From Marinobacter aromaticivorans (lineage in GTDB: Bacteria; Pseudomonadota; Gammaproteobacteria; Pseudomonadales; Oleiphilaceae): a stretch of DNA of 64,000 bases. The notes under the pieces were generated by a model, which saw only the letters and a program-made list of their open reading frames with translations, did not search any database and was not told the origin of the DNA. Shown here piece by piece: positions 51,768 to 61,642 of this stretch (positions are counted from its first letter, which is position 1; each line of letters opens with the position of its first letter). The stretch spans positions 372,001-436,000 of the forward strand of contig NZ_NIHD01000001.1 of the NCBI RefSeq assembly GCF_002806975.1, in the 5' to 3' direction. A program made the position numbers and the translations under genes.

Positions 51768-52997
51768 TCAGAAAAGCACGCGCGCCCGGATGGTACCCTT
51801 TACCTGGAGCAGCTTTTCCAGTGCAAGTTCACCGTAGGCCTTGTCTACGTCAATAACCACGTAGCCAATATCTTCCTTGGTTTGCAGGTACTGGCCGCAC
51901 ACGTTGATGTCGTTCTCCGAGAACACCTGGTTGATCTCCGACATAACACCCGGCACGTTCTCGTGAATATGCAACAGGCGGTGCTGGTTAGGATGTGAAG
52001 GCAATGCAACTTCCGGGAAGTTGACAGAGGAAACAGACGTTCCATTGTCACTGTACATAGCCAGCTTTTCAGCAACTTCACGCCCAATGTTTTCCTGGGC
52101 TTCAATGGTAGAGCCGCCCACATGGGGAGTCAGGATTACGTTGTCAAATTCCCGCAGTGGAGAAACGAACTCTTCATCGTTGGACTTGGGCTCAACCGGG
52201 AAAACATCAATCGCAGCACCCAGCAGCTTTCCGCTTCTCAGGGTGTCAGCCAGTGCGTCAATATCAACAACTGTACCCCGGGATGCGTTCATCAGAATGG
52301 AGCCAGGCTTCATCTGCGCCAGCTGCTCGGCCTTGAACATGTACTTGGTGGCCGGCGTTTCCGGTACGTGCAGGCTCACAACATCGGCGATGTTAAGCAG
52401 TTCCTGCATGCTGCCTACCTGGGTGGCGTTGCCGATCGGCAATTTGGAAACCACATCGTAGAAATACACGTCCATGCCCAGGCTTTCGGCCAGAACGCTG
52501 AACTGGGTGCCAATGTTGCCGTACCCGATGATACCCAGCTTTTTGCCACGGATCTCGTAACTGTTTTTTGCCGATTTCTGCCATTCACCGCGATGCGCCT
52601 TGGCGTTTTTTTCGGGTACGCCGCGCAGCAGCAAAATAGCCTGTGCCAGAACCAGTTCGGCAACACTGCGGGTGTTGGAGAAAGGCGCGTTGAATACAGC
52701 GATACCGCGACGGGTGGCCGCCTGCAGATCCACCTGGTTGGTGCCAATACAGAAACAGCCCACGGCAACCAGCTTTTTGGCAGCCCCGAATACTTTCTCA
52801 GTCAACTGGGTGCGTGAGCGAATGCCGACAAAATGCGCATCGGCAATCTTCTCAATCAGATCCTCCTCGGCCAGCGAGTGGCTGAGGTACTCAATGTTTG
52901 TGTAGCCGGCGGCATTCAGGGTATCCAGTGCGGACTGATGCACGCCTTCCAGCAGCAGAATGCGGATTTTGCTCTTTTCGAGAGACGTCGTTGACAT
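51768..52997 (-). CDS. serA: D-3-phosphoglycerate dehydrogenase
   Basis: First enzyme of serine synthesis; oxidises 3-phosphoglycerate with NAD+, and in pseudomonads the reaction is driven by reducing 2-oxoglutarate to D-2-hydroxyglutarate. Met 52997 (MSTTSLEKSKIRILLLEG) gives 409 residues (E. coli 410). Substrate-binding EGVHQSALDTLNAAGY, NAD fold LGIIGYGNIGTQ, ASRGTVVDIDAL, catalytic His in LTPHVGGSTIEAQENIG, and a C-terminal ACT domain (HRLLHIHENVPGVMSEINQV) for serine feedback. Divergent from the D-2-hydroxyglutarate dehydrogenase gene. Confidence 0.97.
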   Translation of the reverse strand: MSTTSLEKSKIRILLLEGVHQSALDTLNAAGYTNIEYLSHSLAEEDLIEKIADAHFVGIRSRTQLTEKVFGAAKKLVAVGCFCIGTNQVDLQAATRRGIAVFNAPFSNTRSVAELVLAQAILLLRGVPEKNAKAHRGEWQKSAKNSYEIRGKKLGIIGYGNIGTQFSVLAESLGMDVYFYDVVSKLPIGNATQVGSMQELLNIADVVSLHVPETPATKYMFKAEQLAQMKPGSILMNASRGTVVDIDALADTLRSGKLLGAAIDVFPVEPKSNDEEFVSPLREFDNVILTPHVGGSTIEAQENIGREVAEKLAMYSDNGTSVSSVNFPEVALPSHPNQHRLLHIHENVPGVMSEINQVFSENDINVCGQYLQTKEDIGYVVIDVDKAYGELALEKLLQVKGTIRARVLF

Positions 52998-53203
52998 GGG
53001 CTTTGATTCCGAACCTTTCATCGCATGAAATGACCTGCAGCCAGTGATCGTCGGGGCTGGCTCACAGAACAGGGGCGGTATGATACCATAAAAGCAACTT
53101 TTCACAGTGTGCTGGTTCGCCTGAATCAAGTGCGCGGATAACTTTTTGTCCGGAGCCCTTTTTTCAGTGAGCCTGGCGCAACCCTGACGAGACTGATGCA
53201 TTC

Positions 53204-54607
53204 ATGAACTCTGAACAGATCATTGCTTCCCTGAAAGAGCTGGTCGCCACCAGCGAGGCGCCTGGAAAGGTACTGACTGACGCCGCTGATCTCGATAGCT
53301 ATGGCAAGGACTGGACGCGCATATACGCCCCCAACCCCCTGGCCATAGTGCTCCCGAAAACCACCGAACAGGTTCAGGCTCTGGTGAAGTTTGCCAATGA
53401 GCACAATGTAGCACTGGTTCCTTCAGGTGGTCGCACCGGGCTGAGTGCCGGCGCCGTTGCCGCCAAAGGCGAGGTGGTTGTTGCCTTCGACAACATGAAC
53501 CAGATCCTGGATTTCAATGCCAGTGACCGGCTGGTTCGCTGCCAGGCCGGTGTTGTAACCGAACAGCTGCAGAATTTTGCCGAAGAAAACAATCTTTACT
53601 ACCCGGTGGATTTCGCCTCCGCCGGTTCCAGCCAGCTTGGTGGTAACCTCTCCACCAATGCCGGCGGCATCAAGGTGATCCGCTACGGCATGAGCCGCGA
53701 CTGGGTGGCCGGACTGAAAGTGGTCACCGGCAAAGGCGATATTCTTGATCTGAACAAGAATCTGGAAAAAAACAACACCGGTTACGACCTGCGCCACCTG
53801 TTCATCGGCGCCGAAGGTACCCTGGGCTTTATTACCGAAGCCACCATGAAGCTCTCGCGCCAGCCGGATAATCTCACAGTCCTGGTGCTCGGGCTCAACG
53901 ACCTTGGCAACACCATGGACGTGCTCAAAACCTTCCAGAGTGGCCTTGACCTGACCGCTTACGAATTCTTCTCGCACCAGGCCATGGCGCACGTTCTGGC
54001 CCATGGCCAGGTGCCGGCGCCGTTTGAGACCGAAGCGCCTTACTACGCACTACTGGAATTTGAAGCGACGTCAGACCAGGTAATGGACGATGCCATGAGC
54101 CTGTTCGAGCAATGCATGGAAAACGGCTGGGTACTGGACGGTGTGATCAGCCAGAGCGAAACCCAGGCCCATAACCTCTGGCAGTTGCGTGAACGTATTT
54201 CCGAATCCATTGCGCCCCGCACACCCTACAAAAACGACATTTCCGTAGTGGTTTCCAAAGTACCGGGGTTCCTGCAGGAAATTGATAAAGTGGTGACCAC
54301 CCATTACCCCGACTTCGAGATCATCTGGTTCGGTCACATTGGCGATGGTAACCTGCACCTCAACATCCTGAAACCGGAAAACATGGCCAAAGAAGACTTC
54401 TTCGAAAAATGCCAGCAGGTGAACAAGTGGGTGTTTGAAATCGTCGAGAAATACCAGGGCAGCGTCTCCGCCGAACACGGCGTAGGCATGACCAAAAAGC
54501 CCTACCTGAAGTACACCCGCAGCGAAGCGGAAATTGCTTATCTGAAAGGAATCAAACAGGTATTTGATCCCAACGGCATAATCAACCCAGGCAAGATCTT
54601 TGACTGA
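53204..54607 (+). CDS. FAD-linked D-2-hydroxyglutarate dehydrogenase
   Basis: 467 residues of the FAD-binding PCMH/oxidase family. The N-terminal FAD domain has VPSGGRTGLSAGAVAAKGE and SAGSSQLGGNLSTNAGG; the C-terminal substrate domain has FGHIGDGNLHLNI with metal-binding His, and SAEHGVGMTKKPYL. Divergent from serA, as in the Pseudomonas stutzeri pair where it reoxidises the D-2-hydroxyglutarate made by SerA, so this activity is the best call; D-lactate dehydrogenase is the main alternative. The stop overlaps the sirtuin start by one base (TGATG). Confidence 0.9.
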   Translation: MNSEQIIASLKELVATSEAPGKVLTDAADLDSYGKDWTRIYAPNPLAIVLPKTTEQVQALVKFANEHNVALVPSGGRTGLSAGAVAAKGEVVVAFDNMNQILDFNASDRLVRCQAGVVTEQLQNFAEENNLYYPVDFASAGSSQLGGNLSTNAGGIKVIRYGMSRDWVAGLKVVTGKGDILDLNKNLEKNNTGYDLRHLFIGAEGTLGFITEATMKLSRQPDNLTVLVLGLNDLGNTMDVLKTFQSGLDLTAYEFFSHQAMAHVLAHGQVPAPFETEAPYYALLEFEATSDQVMDDAMSLFEQCMENGWVLDGVISQSETQAHNLWQLRERISESIAPRTPYKNDISVVVSKVPGFLQEIDKVVTTHYPDFEIIWFGHIGDGNLHLNILKPENMAKEDFFEKCQQVNKWVFEIVEKYQGSVSAEHGVGMTKKPYLKYTRSEAEIAYLKGIKQVFDPNGIINPGKIFD

Positions 54608-55290
54608 TGCAAAGGCACATTGTAGTACTCACCGGCGCTGGCATCAGCGCCGAAAGCGGCCTCTCCACCTTCCGTGACAACGGCGGCCTCTGGGAGCAGC
54701 ACAGTGTATACGACGTTGCCACCCCTGAAGCCTTCGCCCGTAATCAGGAGCTGGTGCTGCGCTTCTACAACGAACGCCGGCGCCAACTTGCCAAAGCCCA
54801 GCCAAACCGTGCCCACAAACTGCTGGGCGAACTGGAAAAACACCACCGTGTAACGATCGTTACCCAGAACGTCGACGATCTGCACGAACGCGGCGGCTCC
54901 AGCAACGTAATCCACCTGCACGGCGAACTCACCAAAGCCCGAAGCTCGGTCAACCCGGAGTTGATTTACAACATAGGCTACCGGGACATAAAACCTGGCG
55001 AAAAATGCGAGTACGGCGAGCAACTGCGCCCTCACATCGTCTGGTTTGGCGAAGAAGTTCCCATGCTGGAGAAAGCAGCCGACATAGTGCGCACCGCAGA
55101 CGACCTGCTGATCGTTGGCACCTCGTTACAAGTTTACCCCGCTGCCGGGCTGGTGCATGAAGTGGAGCGGGATGTGCCCATCACGGTGATAGACCCCGGT
55201 GAAACAGCGGGTGTTTCCCGTGCGAGGGTTATCCGAAAAGGTGCGGGTGAGGGCGTTGCGGAGTGGGCAGCGAAGTTTTTAGCCAGGTAG
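54607..55290 (+). CDS. cobB: NAD-dependent protein deacylase, sirtuin lacking the zinc Cys tetrad
   Basis: 227 residues. GAGISAESGLSTFRDNGGLW is the NAD-binding start; TQNVDDLHERGG and VIHLHGEL hold the catalytic His; HIVWFGEEVP and GTSLQVYPAAGLVHE follow. FYNERRRQL carries the Tyr and Arg of class III sirtuins that accept acyl groups such as succinyl. The zinc module between GEL and LRPHIVWFGE has a single Cys (EKCEYGEQ), so no Cys4 zinc site. Translation is coupled to the D-2-hydroxyglutarate dehydrogenase (TGATG). Confidence 0.9.
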   Translation: MQRHIVVLTGAGISAESGLSTFRDNGGLWEQHSVYDVATPEAFARNQELVLRFYNERRRQLAKAQPNRAHKLLGELEKHHRVTIVTQNVDDLHERGGSSNVIHLHGELTKARSSVNPELIYNIGYRDIKPGEKCEYGEQLRPHIVWFGEEVPMLEKAADIVRTADDLLIVGTSLQVYPAAGLVHEVERDVPITVIDPGETAGVSRARVIRKGAGEGVAEWAAKFLAR

Positions 55291-55335
55291 CTGGAGATAC
55301 TGCTTAGCCAAGGCCGTCAGCACCAAACACACCAA

Positions 55336-56646
55336 TCAGGGCGACTCCGCAAGATACCGCCGAAGCTCCTCACCAAAAGCAGCCTGAACCCCCAGCCGCT
55401 TCAGCATCCAGTAGTGCCCCGCGATCATCCGGTCAATAAAAATACTCTCAACCGGCGGCTTGAACGAATCCAGATATTTGAACACCGTACTTGTCTTGGC
55501 CGCCACCTGTTTATGAATATTGGCCTCACCAAAATCGTAAGGCTGCTCCGTGTCAAAAGGCACCACAAGGATATCCCGCCACATCGCGTAGTAAGCCTCA
55601 TCAATAGCCGGCTGACTCCCAACCCGCGCACCCAGATCAATCAGGTATGCATCCAGCGCCTTGTAATCCTGTGCCAGCGCTGCTGTAACCGCATTACGAT
55701 AGGCTTCAACAATCTCCGGCTTCAGCTTTTTCACACAGCCGAAATCGTACATCACAATGCTGCCATCCGGCCGGTACGCAAAATTGCCGGCGTGAGGGTC
55801 TCCATGGATACACTGAAAACGGAATAACTGATCCGCCATGGTCGTAAACATGCGATGGCCGATCAGATTGATGGTGGCCTGATCGTAGCGCTCTGGTGTG
55901 ACCTCGCTGACGTGGTCGCCTTCCTCCAGCTCCAGAGTGAGCACATGGCGGGTAGAATGGCTGTGAATCACAGCAGGAATGGCGACCCAGGCATCATTCT
56001 TGTGAAACTCCCGGAACAGCTCAATGTTGCGGGCCTCATTCTCGTAATCCAGTTCTTCCCGCAGGCGCTCACGAATCTCCGTGAACAGCTGGTCAACCGA
56101 CTCCTTCGGCATCTTCAACAGGCCGCCAAGCTTCAGGGCAAGGCGTAGCTGTTTCAGATCAGAATCGCAGGACTCATCCACACCCGGGTACTGCACCTTT
56201 ACGATCACATCCGTGCCATCGTGCAGCCGGGCCCGGTGTACCTGACCAATGGAGGCCGCTGCGTAGGGTTGTTCCTGAAGATACTCAAACAACTCGCCAA
56301 CCGGTTTGCCCAGTTCGGCCTCAATCTGCTCAAGAATGATCTCGAAAGGCATGGGCGGCGCTTCTTTCTGAAGCTTCTGCAGCGCATCCGAAAACTCCCG
56401 GGGCAGGAAATCCTGGGTCTGCGAGGCGATCTGGCCCACCTTCATGGCCGCCCCTTTCATTTCGCCGAGCGTATCGGTGATACGGCTGGCCATGCGGGTG
56501 TAACTCTCGCTGCGAGCACCATCGTCGTTCTCGCTGCTGAACAGGCTGCGGGCTTTCTGACCGGCATACTGCCCCGCCACAGAGGCGGTCATGCCCGCAA
56601 GCTTGAAGAAACGACCACTACGTGAGGTAACCGGTTTTTTTGCCAT
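55336..56646 (-). CDS. ABC1/UbiB-family atypical kinase
   Basis: 436 residues. KVGQIASQ is the KxGQ motif, [13 protein letters not shown] the Ala-rich loop replacing the glycine loop, VIVKVQYPGV the ATP Lys strand, HGDPHAGNFAYRPDG the catalytic loop and MYDFGCVKKL the DFG-like motif. No membrane helix at the C-terminus, unlike UbiB, so this is the soluble AarF/ABC1 group of unknown substrate, perhaps linked to quinone or lipid homeostasis. Lies 47 bp downstream of the FAH gene on the same strand. Confidence 0.92.
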   Translation of the reverse strand: MAKKPVTSRSGRFFKLAGMTASVAGQYAGQKARSLFSSENDDGARSESYTRMASRITDTLGEMKGAAMKVGQIASQTQDFLPREFSDALQKLQKEAPPMPFEIILEQIEAELGKPVGELFEYLQEQPYAAASIGQVHRARLHDGTDVIVKVQYPGVDESCDSDLKQLRLALKLGGLLKMPKESVDQLFTEIRERLREELDYENEARNIELFREFHKNDAWVAIPAVIHSHSTRHVLTLELEEGDHVSEVTPERYDQATINLIGHRMFTTMADQLFRFQCIHGDPHAGNFAYRPDGSIVMYDFGCVKKLKPEIVEAYRNAVTAALAQDYKALDAYLIDLGARVGSQPAIDEAYYAMWRDILVVPFDTEQPYDFGEANIHKQVAAKTSTVFKYLDSFKPPVESIFIDRMIAGHYWMLKRLGVQAAFGEELRRYLAESP

Positions 56647-56693
56647 GCCTGACTATACGTGCCCTTCAGATAGAAAGATTGTGCCTGCTCAAG

Positions 56694-57356
56694 TTAAACC
56701 ACTTTGGTGGAGACAGACAACTGATCTTCCAGCTGCAGAGCCAGAATCTGCCCGGAATGCAGCGGGCCCACACCTTTCGGAGTGCCGGTAAGAACCACAT
56801 CGCCGGGCAGAAGCGTGAAGTGGCGGCTTATATGAGCCAGCAGCGGGATGATGGGGAAGAGCATGTCCCGGGTATCGCCGCTTTGCTGAGGCTGCCCGTT
56901 GATATCCAGGCTGAACAGGATATGATTTTTGCGGAAATGCTCGGCGGCCACAAACGGAGACAGTGGGCAGGCGCCATCAAAGGCTTTCGCCCGCTCCCAG
57001 GGGTGTCCCTTTTCTTTCAACTGGTTTTGCAGGTCGCGAAGGGTCAGGTCCAGTGCCAGGCCATAACCAAGAACAGCGGCCTGGGCTTCACTGGCAGACG
57101 CATTAGTGAGGGGCTTGCCAATAAGTACCGCCAGTTCGGTTTCGAAATGCACCTGCCCCTGGTTGGCCGGGAGTACAAGAGGGCGCGTTACATGCACGGC
57201 AGCGGTTGCCGGTTTTATAAACAACAGAGGCTCTGAAGGTACCGGGTTGTCAAGCTCTTTGGCGTGTTCTGCGTAATTGCGGCCAACGCAAACAACCTTT
57301 CCCAGAGGCAGGTGCACCGGAGTGCCGTCTTTCCAATGGTGCTGGTAATGATCCAT
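56694..57356 (-). CDS. Fumarylacetoacetate-hydrolase-family protein (YcgM/FAHD1-like)
   Basis: 220 residues after the ribosome site GGGAGGA. KVVCVGRNYAEHAKEL is the N-terminal signature; metal ligands are in HFETELAVLIG (two Glu) and LDLTLRDLQ (Asp); VVLTGTPKGVGPL closes the site. Members act on beta-keto acids such as oxaloacetate (decarboxylation or tautomerisation) or acylpyruvates. The short single-domain length matches YcgM/FAHD1. Substrate not decided. Confidence 0.92.
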   Translation of the reverse strand: MDHYQHHWKDGTPVHLPLGKVVCVGRNYAEHAKELDNPVPSEPLLFIKPATAAVHVTRPLVLPANQGQVHFETELAVLIGKPLTNASASEAQAAVLGYGLALDLTLRDLQNQLKEKGHPWERAKAFDGACPLSPFVAAEHFRKNHILFSLDINGQPQQSGDTRDMLFPIIPLLAHISRHFTLLPGDVVLTGTPKGVGPLHSGQILALQLEDQLSVSTKVV

Positions 57357-57412
57357 GGTGTCCTCCCGGAGCGCTCAAAATGCACTATGAATGGTGTTGG
57401 AGGACAAAACCT

Positions 57413-57955
57413 TTATTCGCCCTCGAATGAGCACACAGTATAGACCTTCAGGCCCTCTTCCTGCAGCCTGGCGGACCCGCCAAGATCGGGCAGGTCGATC
57501 ATGGCCGCAACTTCTACAATGTTAGCGCCAATACGGCGGATCAGCCGGGCCGCTGCCAGCATGGTGCCGCCGGTGGCAATCAGGTCGTCAACCAGTATTA
57601 CGTTATCGCCGGGTTTGAACGCGTCCTGGTGCAGCTCTACGGAAGCGGTTCCGTACTCAAGTTCGTAGTCTTCCACCAGGGTATCGAATGGCAGCTTGCC
57701 TTTCTTGCGCACCAGAACCAGTGACGCATTAAGCTCATAGGCGAGGGCCGAGCCTATGATAAATCCGCGGGCATCCACCGCGGCCACAGCGTCAATCTTG
57801 TGGCCGTGGTAACGGTGGACAAAGGCATCAATCAGTTTCCGGAAGGCTGTCTTGTCTTGTAGAACCGTGGTGATGTCACGAAAGGCAACACCGGGCTTGG
57901 GCCAGTCTGGCACAGTGCGGATAGCTTGTTTGATGCTTTGGGAGAAATAATCCAT
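57413..57955 (-). CDS. apt: Adenine phosphoribosyltransferase
   Basis: Makes AMP from adenine and PRPP. 180 residues (E. coli 183). [17 protein letters not shown] at the N-terminus, [20 protein letters not shown], and the PRPP loop [19 protein letters not shown]. 29 bp downstream of the purine permease gene on the same strand: uptake and salvage together. Confidence 0.97.
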   Translation of the reverse strand: MDYFSQSIKQAIRTVPDWPKPGVAFRDITTVLQDKTAFRKLIDAFVHRYHGHKIDAVAAVDARGFIIGSALAYELNASLVLVRKKGKLPFDTLVEDYELEYGTASVELHQDAFKPGDNVILVDDLIATGGTMLAAARLIRRIGANIVEVAAMIDLPDLGGSARLQEEGLKVYTVCSFEGE

Positions 57956-57984
57956 AAAAATCAGGCTCTCGGCCCGGGCGCAGC

Positions 57985-59283
57985 TCAGGCTGCGTCCAGA
58001 AAAATGAATTTCAGGATGAACACCGCAGAGATCACCACCACACTGGCGTTCAGGTCAGTCCAGCGCCCACTCAGGGCTTTAATAACGGTGTAAGTGATAA
58101 AGCCCAGGGCAATACCGTTGGCGATGGAAAAGGTTAACGGCATCATCAGCGCGGTAACAACAGCAGGTGCCGCATCTGTAATGTCGTCCCAGTCTATCAG
58201 TTTCAGGCCACTGGCCATCAACACCGCAACGTACAGCAGCGCCGGCGCTGTGGCGTAGGCCGGAATGATGCTGGCGATGGGAGACAAAAGCAGGCTGGCA
58301 AGGAACAGAAGGGCGACAACGACAGCCGTGAGCCCGGTGCGACCGCCGGCGGAGATGCCTGCGGTGGATTCAATGTAACTGGTAGTGGTTGAAGTGCCCA
58401 GGGCCGCACCGGACATGGTTGCAACGGAGTCGGACATCAGCGCACGGCCAAGCCTTGGCAGCTTGCCATCTTTATCCAGAAGCCCGCCGCGTTGGGCGGC
58501 ACCAATCAGCGTGCCGGAGGTGTCGAATAGATCCACGAACAGAAATGCGAACACAATACTGATCATGCCCACATTCAGGGCGCCGGCGATATCAAGCTGC
58601 ATAAACGTGGGCGCAAGGCTCGGTGGCGCAGAAGCAAAGCCTTTGTACTCCACCATGCCCAGCATCATGGCAATTATTGTCACCGCAATAATACCAATCA
58701 TGACGGCACCGGTTATACGCCGGAACGACAGCGCACAGATCAGTACAAACCCACCGAAGAACAGCAGGCTTTCTGCGGTTTTCAACTCACCCAGGCCAAC
58801 CAGCGTTGCCGGGTTGTCGACTACCACGCCGGCATTTTTAAGGGCAATCAGCGCCAGGAAAAAACCAATACCGGCAGAAATGCCGAAGCGCAGGGACATG
58901 GGGATGCTGTTGATGATCCATTCGCGAATCCTGAAAATACTCAGCAGGAAGAAAATCAGGCCGGAGAGGAAGACTGCGCCCAGCGCTACCTGCCAGCTGT
59001 AACCGAGACTGCCCACAACCGTGAACGAGAAAAAGGCGTTCAACCCCATGCCCGGAGCGAGAGCGATCGGGTAGTTTGCCCAAAGGCCCATGATCAGCGT
59101 GCCGATGGCTGCTGCCACGCAGGTGGCAACAAACACTGCCCCGAAATCCATGCCAGTGGAAGACAGAATGCTGGGGTTGACCACGATGATATACGCCATG
59201 GTCAGGAAAGTGGTGATGCCTGCAACCAGTTCTCTATGAACGTTGGTGCCGTGGGCCTGAAGTTGGAATAATCTTTCGAGCAT
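57985..59283 (-). CDS. AzgA-type purine (adenine/hypoxanthine) permease
   Basis: 432 residues with about 13 hydrophobic segments, NCS2 superfamily. It begins [18 protein letters not shown] then [37 protein letters not shown] is the conserved AzgA segment, and [17 protein letters not shown] the second. Adjacent apt supports adenine transport. TGAGAG lies some distance before the ATG. Confidence 0.92.
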   Translation of the reverse strand: MLERLFQLQAHGTNVHRELVAGITTFLTMAYIIVVNPSILSSTGMDFGAVFVATCVAAAIGTLIMGLWANYPIALAPGMGLNAFFSFTVVGSLGYSWQVALGAVFLSGLIFFLLSIFRIREWIINSIPMSLRFGISAGIGFFLALIALKNAGVVVDNPATLVGLGELKTAESLLFFGGFVLICALSFRRITGAVMIGIIAVTIIAMMLGMVEYKGFASAPPSLAPTFMQLDIAGALNVGMISIVFAFLFVDLFDTSGTLIGAAQRGGLLDKDGKLPRLGRALMSDSVATMSGAALGTSTTTSYIESTAGISAGGRTGLTAVVVALLFLASLLLSPIASIIPAYATAPALLYVAVLMASGLKLIDWDDITDAAPAVVTALMMPLTFSIANGIALGFITYTVIKALSGRWTDLNASVVVISAVFILKFIFLDAA

Positions 59284-59440
59284 GACGGGAGTCTGCCTCT
59301 CAGGATGCCAGAGTGTGGAGTTGCGGAGTCTGTTTACAGTGTTAAGAGTGGTGCGTGAAAAAACGGCAATCTTACCGGCTGAGAGGGCTCAGGCCAAGAG
59401 ATGATTGAAGGTTCCATACAGGCGTGCCCAGGCACCGGAT

Positions 59441-60052
59441 TCACATCGGATCGCGTTGCAAGCGGATATCGAAACGCACCGCCGCCATCCGGACAATCAC
59501 AATAAAAAGCAGGCCAATCGTGAGCGACAGGGCTTCGCTTTGCAGGGCCCACTGGCACAGGAAGTAGAGCCAGCATCCCGCAAACGATATGGACGCGTAA
59601 ATCTGGTCCTTGCGGAAAATAAACGGCACCTCGTTACACAGGGTATCGCGCAGGGCGCCGCCGAATGTTCCGGTCATCACGCCGAGCAGTGACGCGATAA
59701 ACCAGGAGTGGCCCAGGTCGAGCGCCAGCTGCGCCCCGAGTATCGAGAAAGTGCCGAGGCCTATGGCATCCGGAAATACGATCCAGGAGGGGCGAATACG
59801 CTCCGTGTGCTTCCAGTAGCTGAATACAACCGCCATGGCAAGAATCAGAATGGGCTGTTCTTCGTGCTTGATCCAGTAAACCGGGTGGTTTGCCATAATG
59901 AGGTCGCGCAGGGTGCCGCCGCCCAGAGCGGTAATAAATCCAATGGTGAAAACCCCGACCGGATCCATATTCTTGGAGCGGGCAACCATCATGCCTGATA
60001 TTGCGAAGGCAACAATCCCAATCATTTCAAGTGAATAGACAATGTCTGGCAT
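59441..60052 (-). CDS. YicG-like membrane protein (UPF0126, TRIC-type)
   Basis: 203 residues with seven hydrophobic segments. Two repeated motifs, GGGTLRDLI and GGALRDTLC, mark the internal duplication of bacterial TRIC channels; members in bacteria conduct cations or transport glycine-like solutes in some reports. AGGG precedes the ATG. Stand-alone gene. Confidence 0.92.
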   Translation of the reverse strand: MPDIVYSLEMIGIVAFAISGMMVARSKNMDPVGVFTIGFITALGGGTLRDLIMANHPVYWIKHEEQPILILAMAVVFSYWKHTERIRPSWIVFPDAIGLGTFSILGAQLALDLGHSWFIASLLGVMTGTFGGALRDTLCNEVPFIFRKDQIYASISFAGCWLYFLCQWALQSEALSLTIGLLFIVIVRMAAVRFDIRLQRDPM

Positions 60053-60275
60053 AGGAAACCCTGAAAGGAAGGCAGATGGTTTGTGAGCGGATCGGATCAG
60101 GAGGGCGAAGGATAGCGGAAAACCGCGCCTGATTCACCTCCGGGCCGTTAGTGTATAGGTAGGTTATAAATCGCGTTTATTGAAGTGGATAAAGGTTCTT
60201 TATTTGCTTCATGGGCCGAGTCTGTTTAGCTTGACGTAATTCAATAAAAACAGAATTTTATCAAAAGGAGCTCCC

Positions 60276-61256
60276 ATGAAAGCGATCCTCTGCAAAGAAT
60301 ATGGCCCGGCTGAAAACCTGGTCATTGAAGACGTGCCGAGCCCGGAGGCCAAAGGCCGTGGTGTAAAGGTTCGCGTAAAAGCCGCAGGCCTGAACTTTCC
60401 CGATACTCTGATTATCGAAGGCAAGTACCAGCTTAAACCAGCCATGCCGTTCTCACCGGGTGGAGAGTTGTCGGGTGAAGTCATTGCAACAGGGGACAAG
60501 GTAACCCGCTTCAAAGCCGGTGACCGGGTAGCCGGCCTGACCGGTTACGGCGCCTTTGCTGAGGAAGTGATCGTGCCCGAGCACAACCTGCTGCCGATAC
60601 CGGAAGGCATGAGCGACGAGAAAGCCGCTGCCTTTACCATGGTATACGGCACGTCCTACTACGCCCTCAAACAGCGCGCCAATATCCAGCCGGGCGAAAG
60701 CCTTCTGGTACTGGGCGCCAGCGGCGGCGTGGGCCTGGCAACTGTAGAGTTAGGCAAAGCCATGGGCGCCCGGGTAATCGCCGCCGCCAGTTCCGCGGCG
60801 AAGCTGGAGGTCGCCAAAGCTGCCGGTGCGGATGAGCTGATCAATTACACGCAAGAGCCCCTGAAAGACGCGGTAAAGCGCCTGACCAGTAGCAAAGGCG
60901 TGGATGTGATCTACGATCCTGTCGGTGGCGATTTCACAGAGCAGGCCCTGCGTGCCATGGCCTGGAACGGCCGCCACCTGATCATCGGCTTCGCCGCCGG
61001 TGAGATCCCCAGGATTCCCGCGAACCTGCCGCTGCTGAAGGGCTGTTCAGTTGTCGGCGTGTTCTGGGGCAGCTTCACCCAGCGGGAGCCGGAGGCAAGT
61101 GCTCAGAACATGATGGAGCTGATGAAGCTCTACGCTGCAGGTAAAATTGATCCAAAAGTCAGCGAAGTCTACGAGTTCGAGGATTACGCCAAGGCGTTGG
61201 GTGCCCTGACTGAGCGGCGTGCTACCGGGAAGGTGGTGCTGAAGGTTGGCTCCTGA
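60276..61256 (+). CDS. NADPH:quinone oxidoreductase-like protein (zinc-free MDR family)
   Basis: 326 residues. Begins MKAILCKEYGPAENLVIED; LNFPDTLIIEGKYQ is the QOR signature; LVLGASGGVGLATVELGKAM is the NADPH fold; the last third RIPANLPLLKGCSVVGVFWG is typical. No Cys/His zinc ligands. AAGGAG precedes the ATG. Probably reduces quinones or enoyl compounds. Confidence 0.93.
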   Translation: MKAILCKEYGPAENLVIEDVPSPEAKGRGVKVRVKAAGLNFPDTLIIEGKYQLKPAMPFSPGGELSGEVIATGDKVTRFKAGDRVAGLTGYGAFAEEVIVPEHNLLPIPEGMSDEKAAAFTMVYGTSYYALKQRANIQPGESLLVLGASGGVGLATVELGKAMGARVIAAASSAAKLEVAKAAGADELINYTQEPLKDAVKRLTSSKGVDVIYDPVGGDFTEQALRAMAWNGRHLIIGFAAGEIPRIPANLPLLKGCSVVGVFWGSFTQREPEASAQNMMELMKLYAAGKIDPKVSEVYEFEDYAKALGALTERRATGKVVLKVGS

Positions 61257-61292
61257 GTTTTGGTCTGGCTGTAGCCTGACGGTTCTGGTTCA

Positions 61293-61404
61293 AAGCCTTG
61301 GCTGACAGGCCTCCCCCAAAACCGCTACGAGCACGTCCATGTGCGCTTGTTTCCGGCCATCCATGGCCTCCAACATTTTGGGGGAGGCCTGTCAGCCAAG
61401 GCTT
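61293..61404 (+). repeat. Composite hairpin element, copy 2
   Basis: Outer arms 61293-61321 and 61376-61404 are a perfect 29-bp inverted repeat, ending inward in AAAA and TTTT. The 54-bp core contains GCAC-GTCCAT-GTGC and GGCCAT-CC-ATGGCC with a GCTTG spacer. Core nearly identical to copy 3 (opposite orientation) and similar to copy 1; arms unrelated to either. Confidence 0.9.
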
Positions 61405-61534
61405 CCTGGCTTCTCAGATATATCGAAACTCAAATGATTCTGGCTAATGATTTTCTAGGCATTGTTCCTGTTGACCCTTTGTGCGGCTTTGATATCTCAG
61501 GTTTTTTGTTGCAGGCGAGTAGGTATGTCTGGTC

Positions 61535-61642
61535 GCGTTGGTGGGAGCCCCCTCCCAAAAATGACTGCGGCCATGGATGGCCGCAGTCAAGTGCACATGG
61601 ATGTGCTCGTAGCGGTTTTTGGGAGGGGGCTCCCACCAACGC
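61535..61642 (-). repeat. Composite hairpin element, copy 3 (core inverted)
   Basis: Outer arms 61535-61561 and 61616-61642 are a perfect 27-bp inverted repeat with inward AAAAA/TTTTT. On the minus strand the core has CCGCTACGAGCAC, GCAC-ATCCAT-GTGC, CTTGAC and a 13-bp second hairpin with apex CCATCCATGG. The second hairpin is longer than in copy 2, with both sides changed together. Confidence 0.9.
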
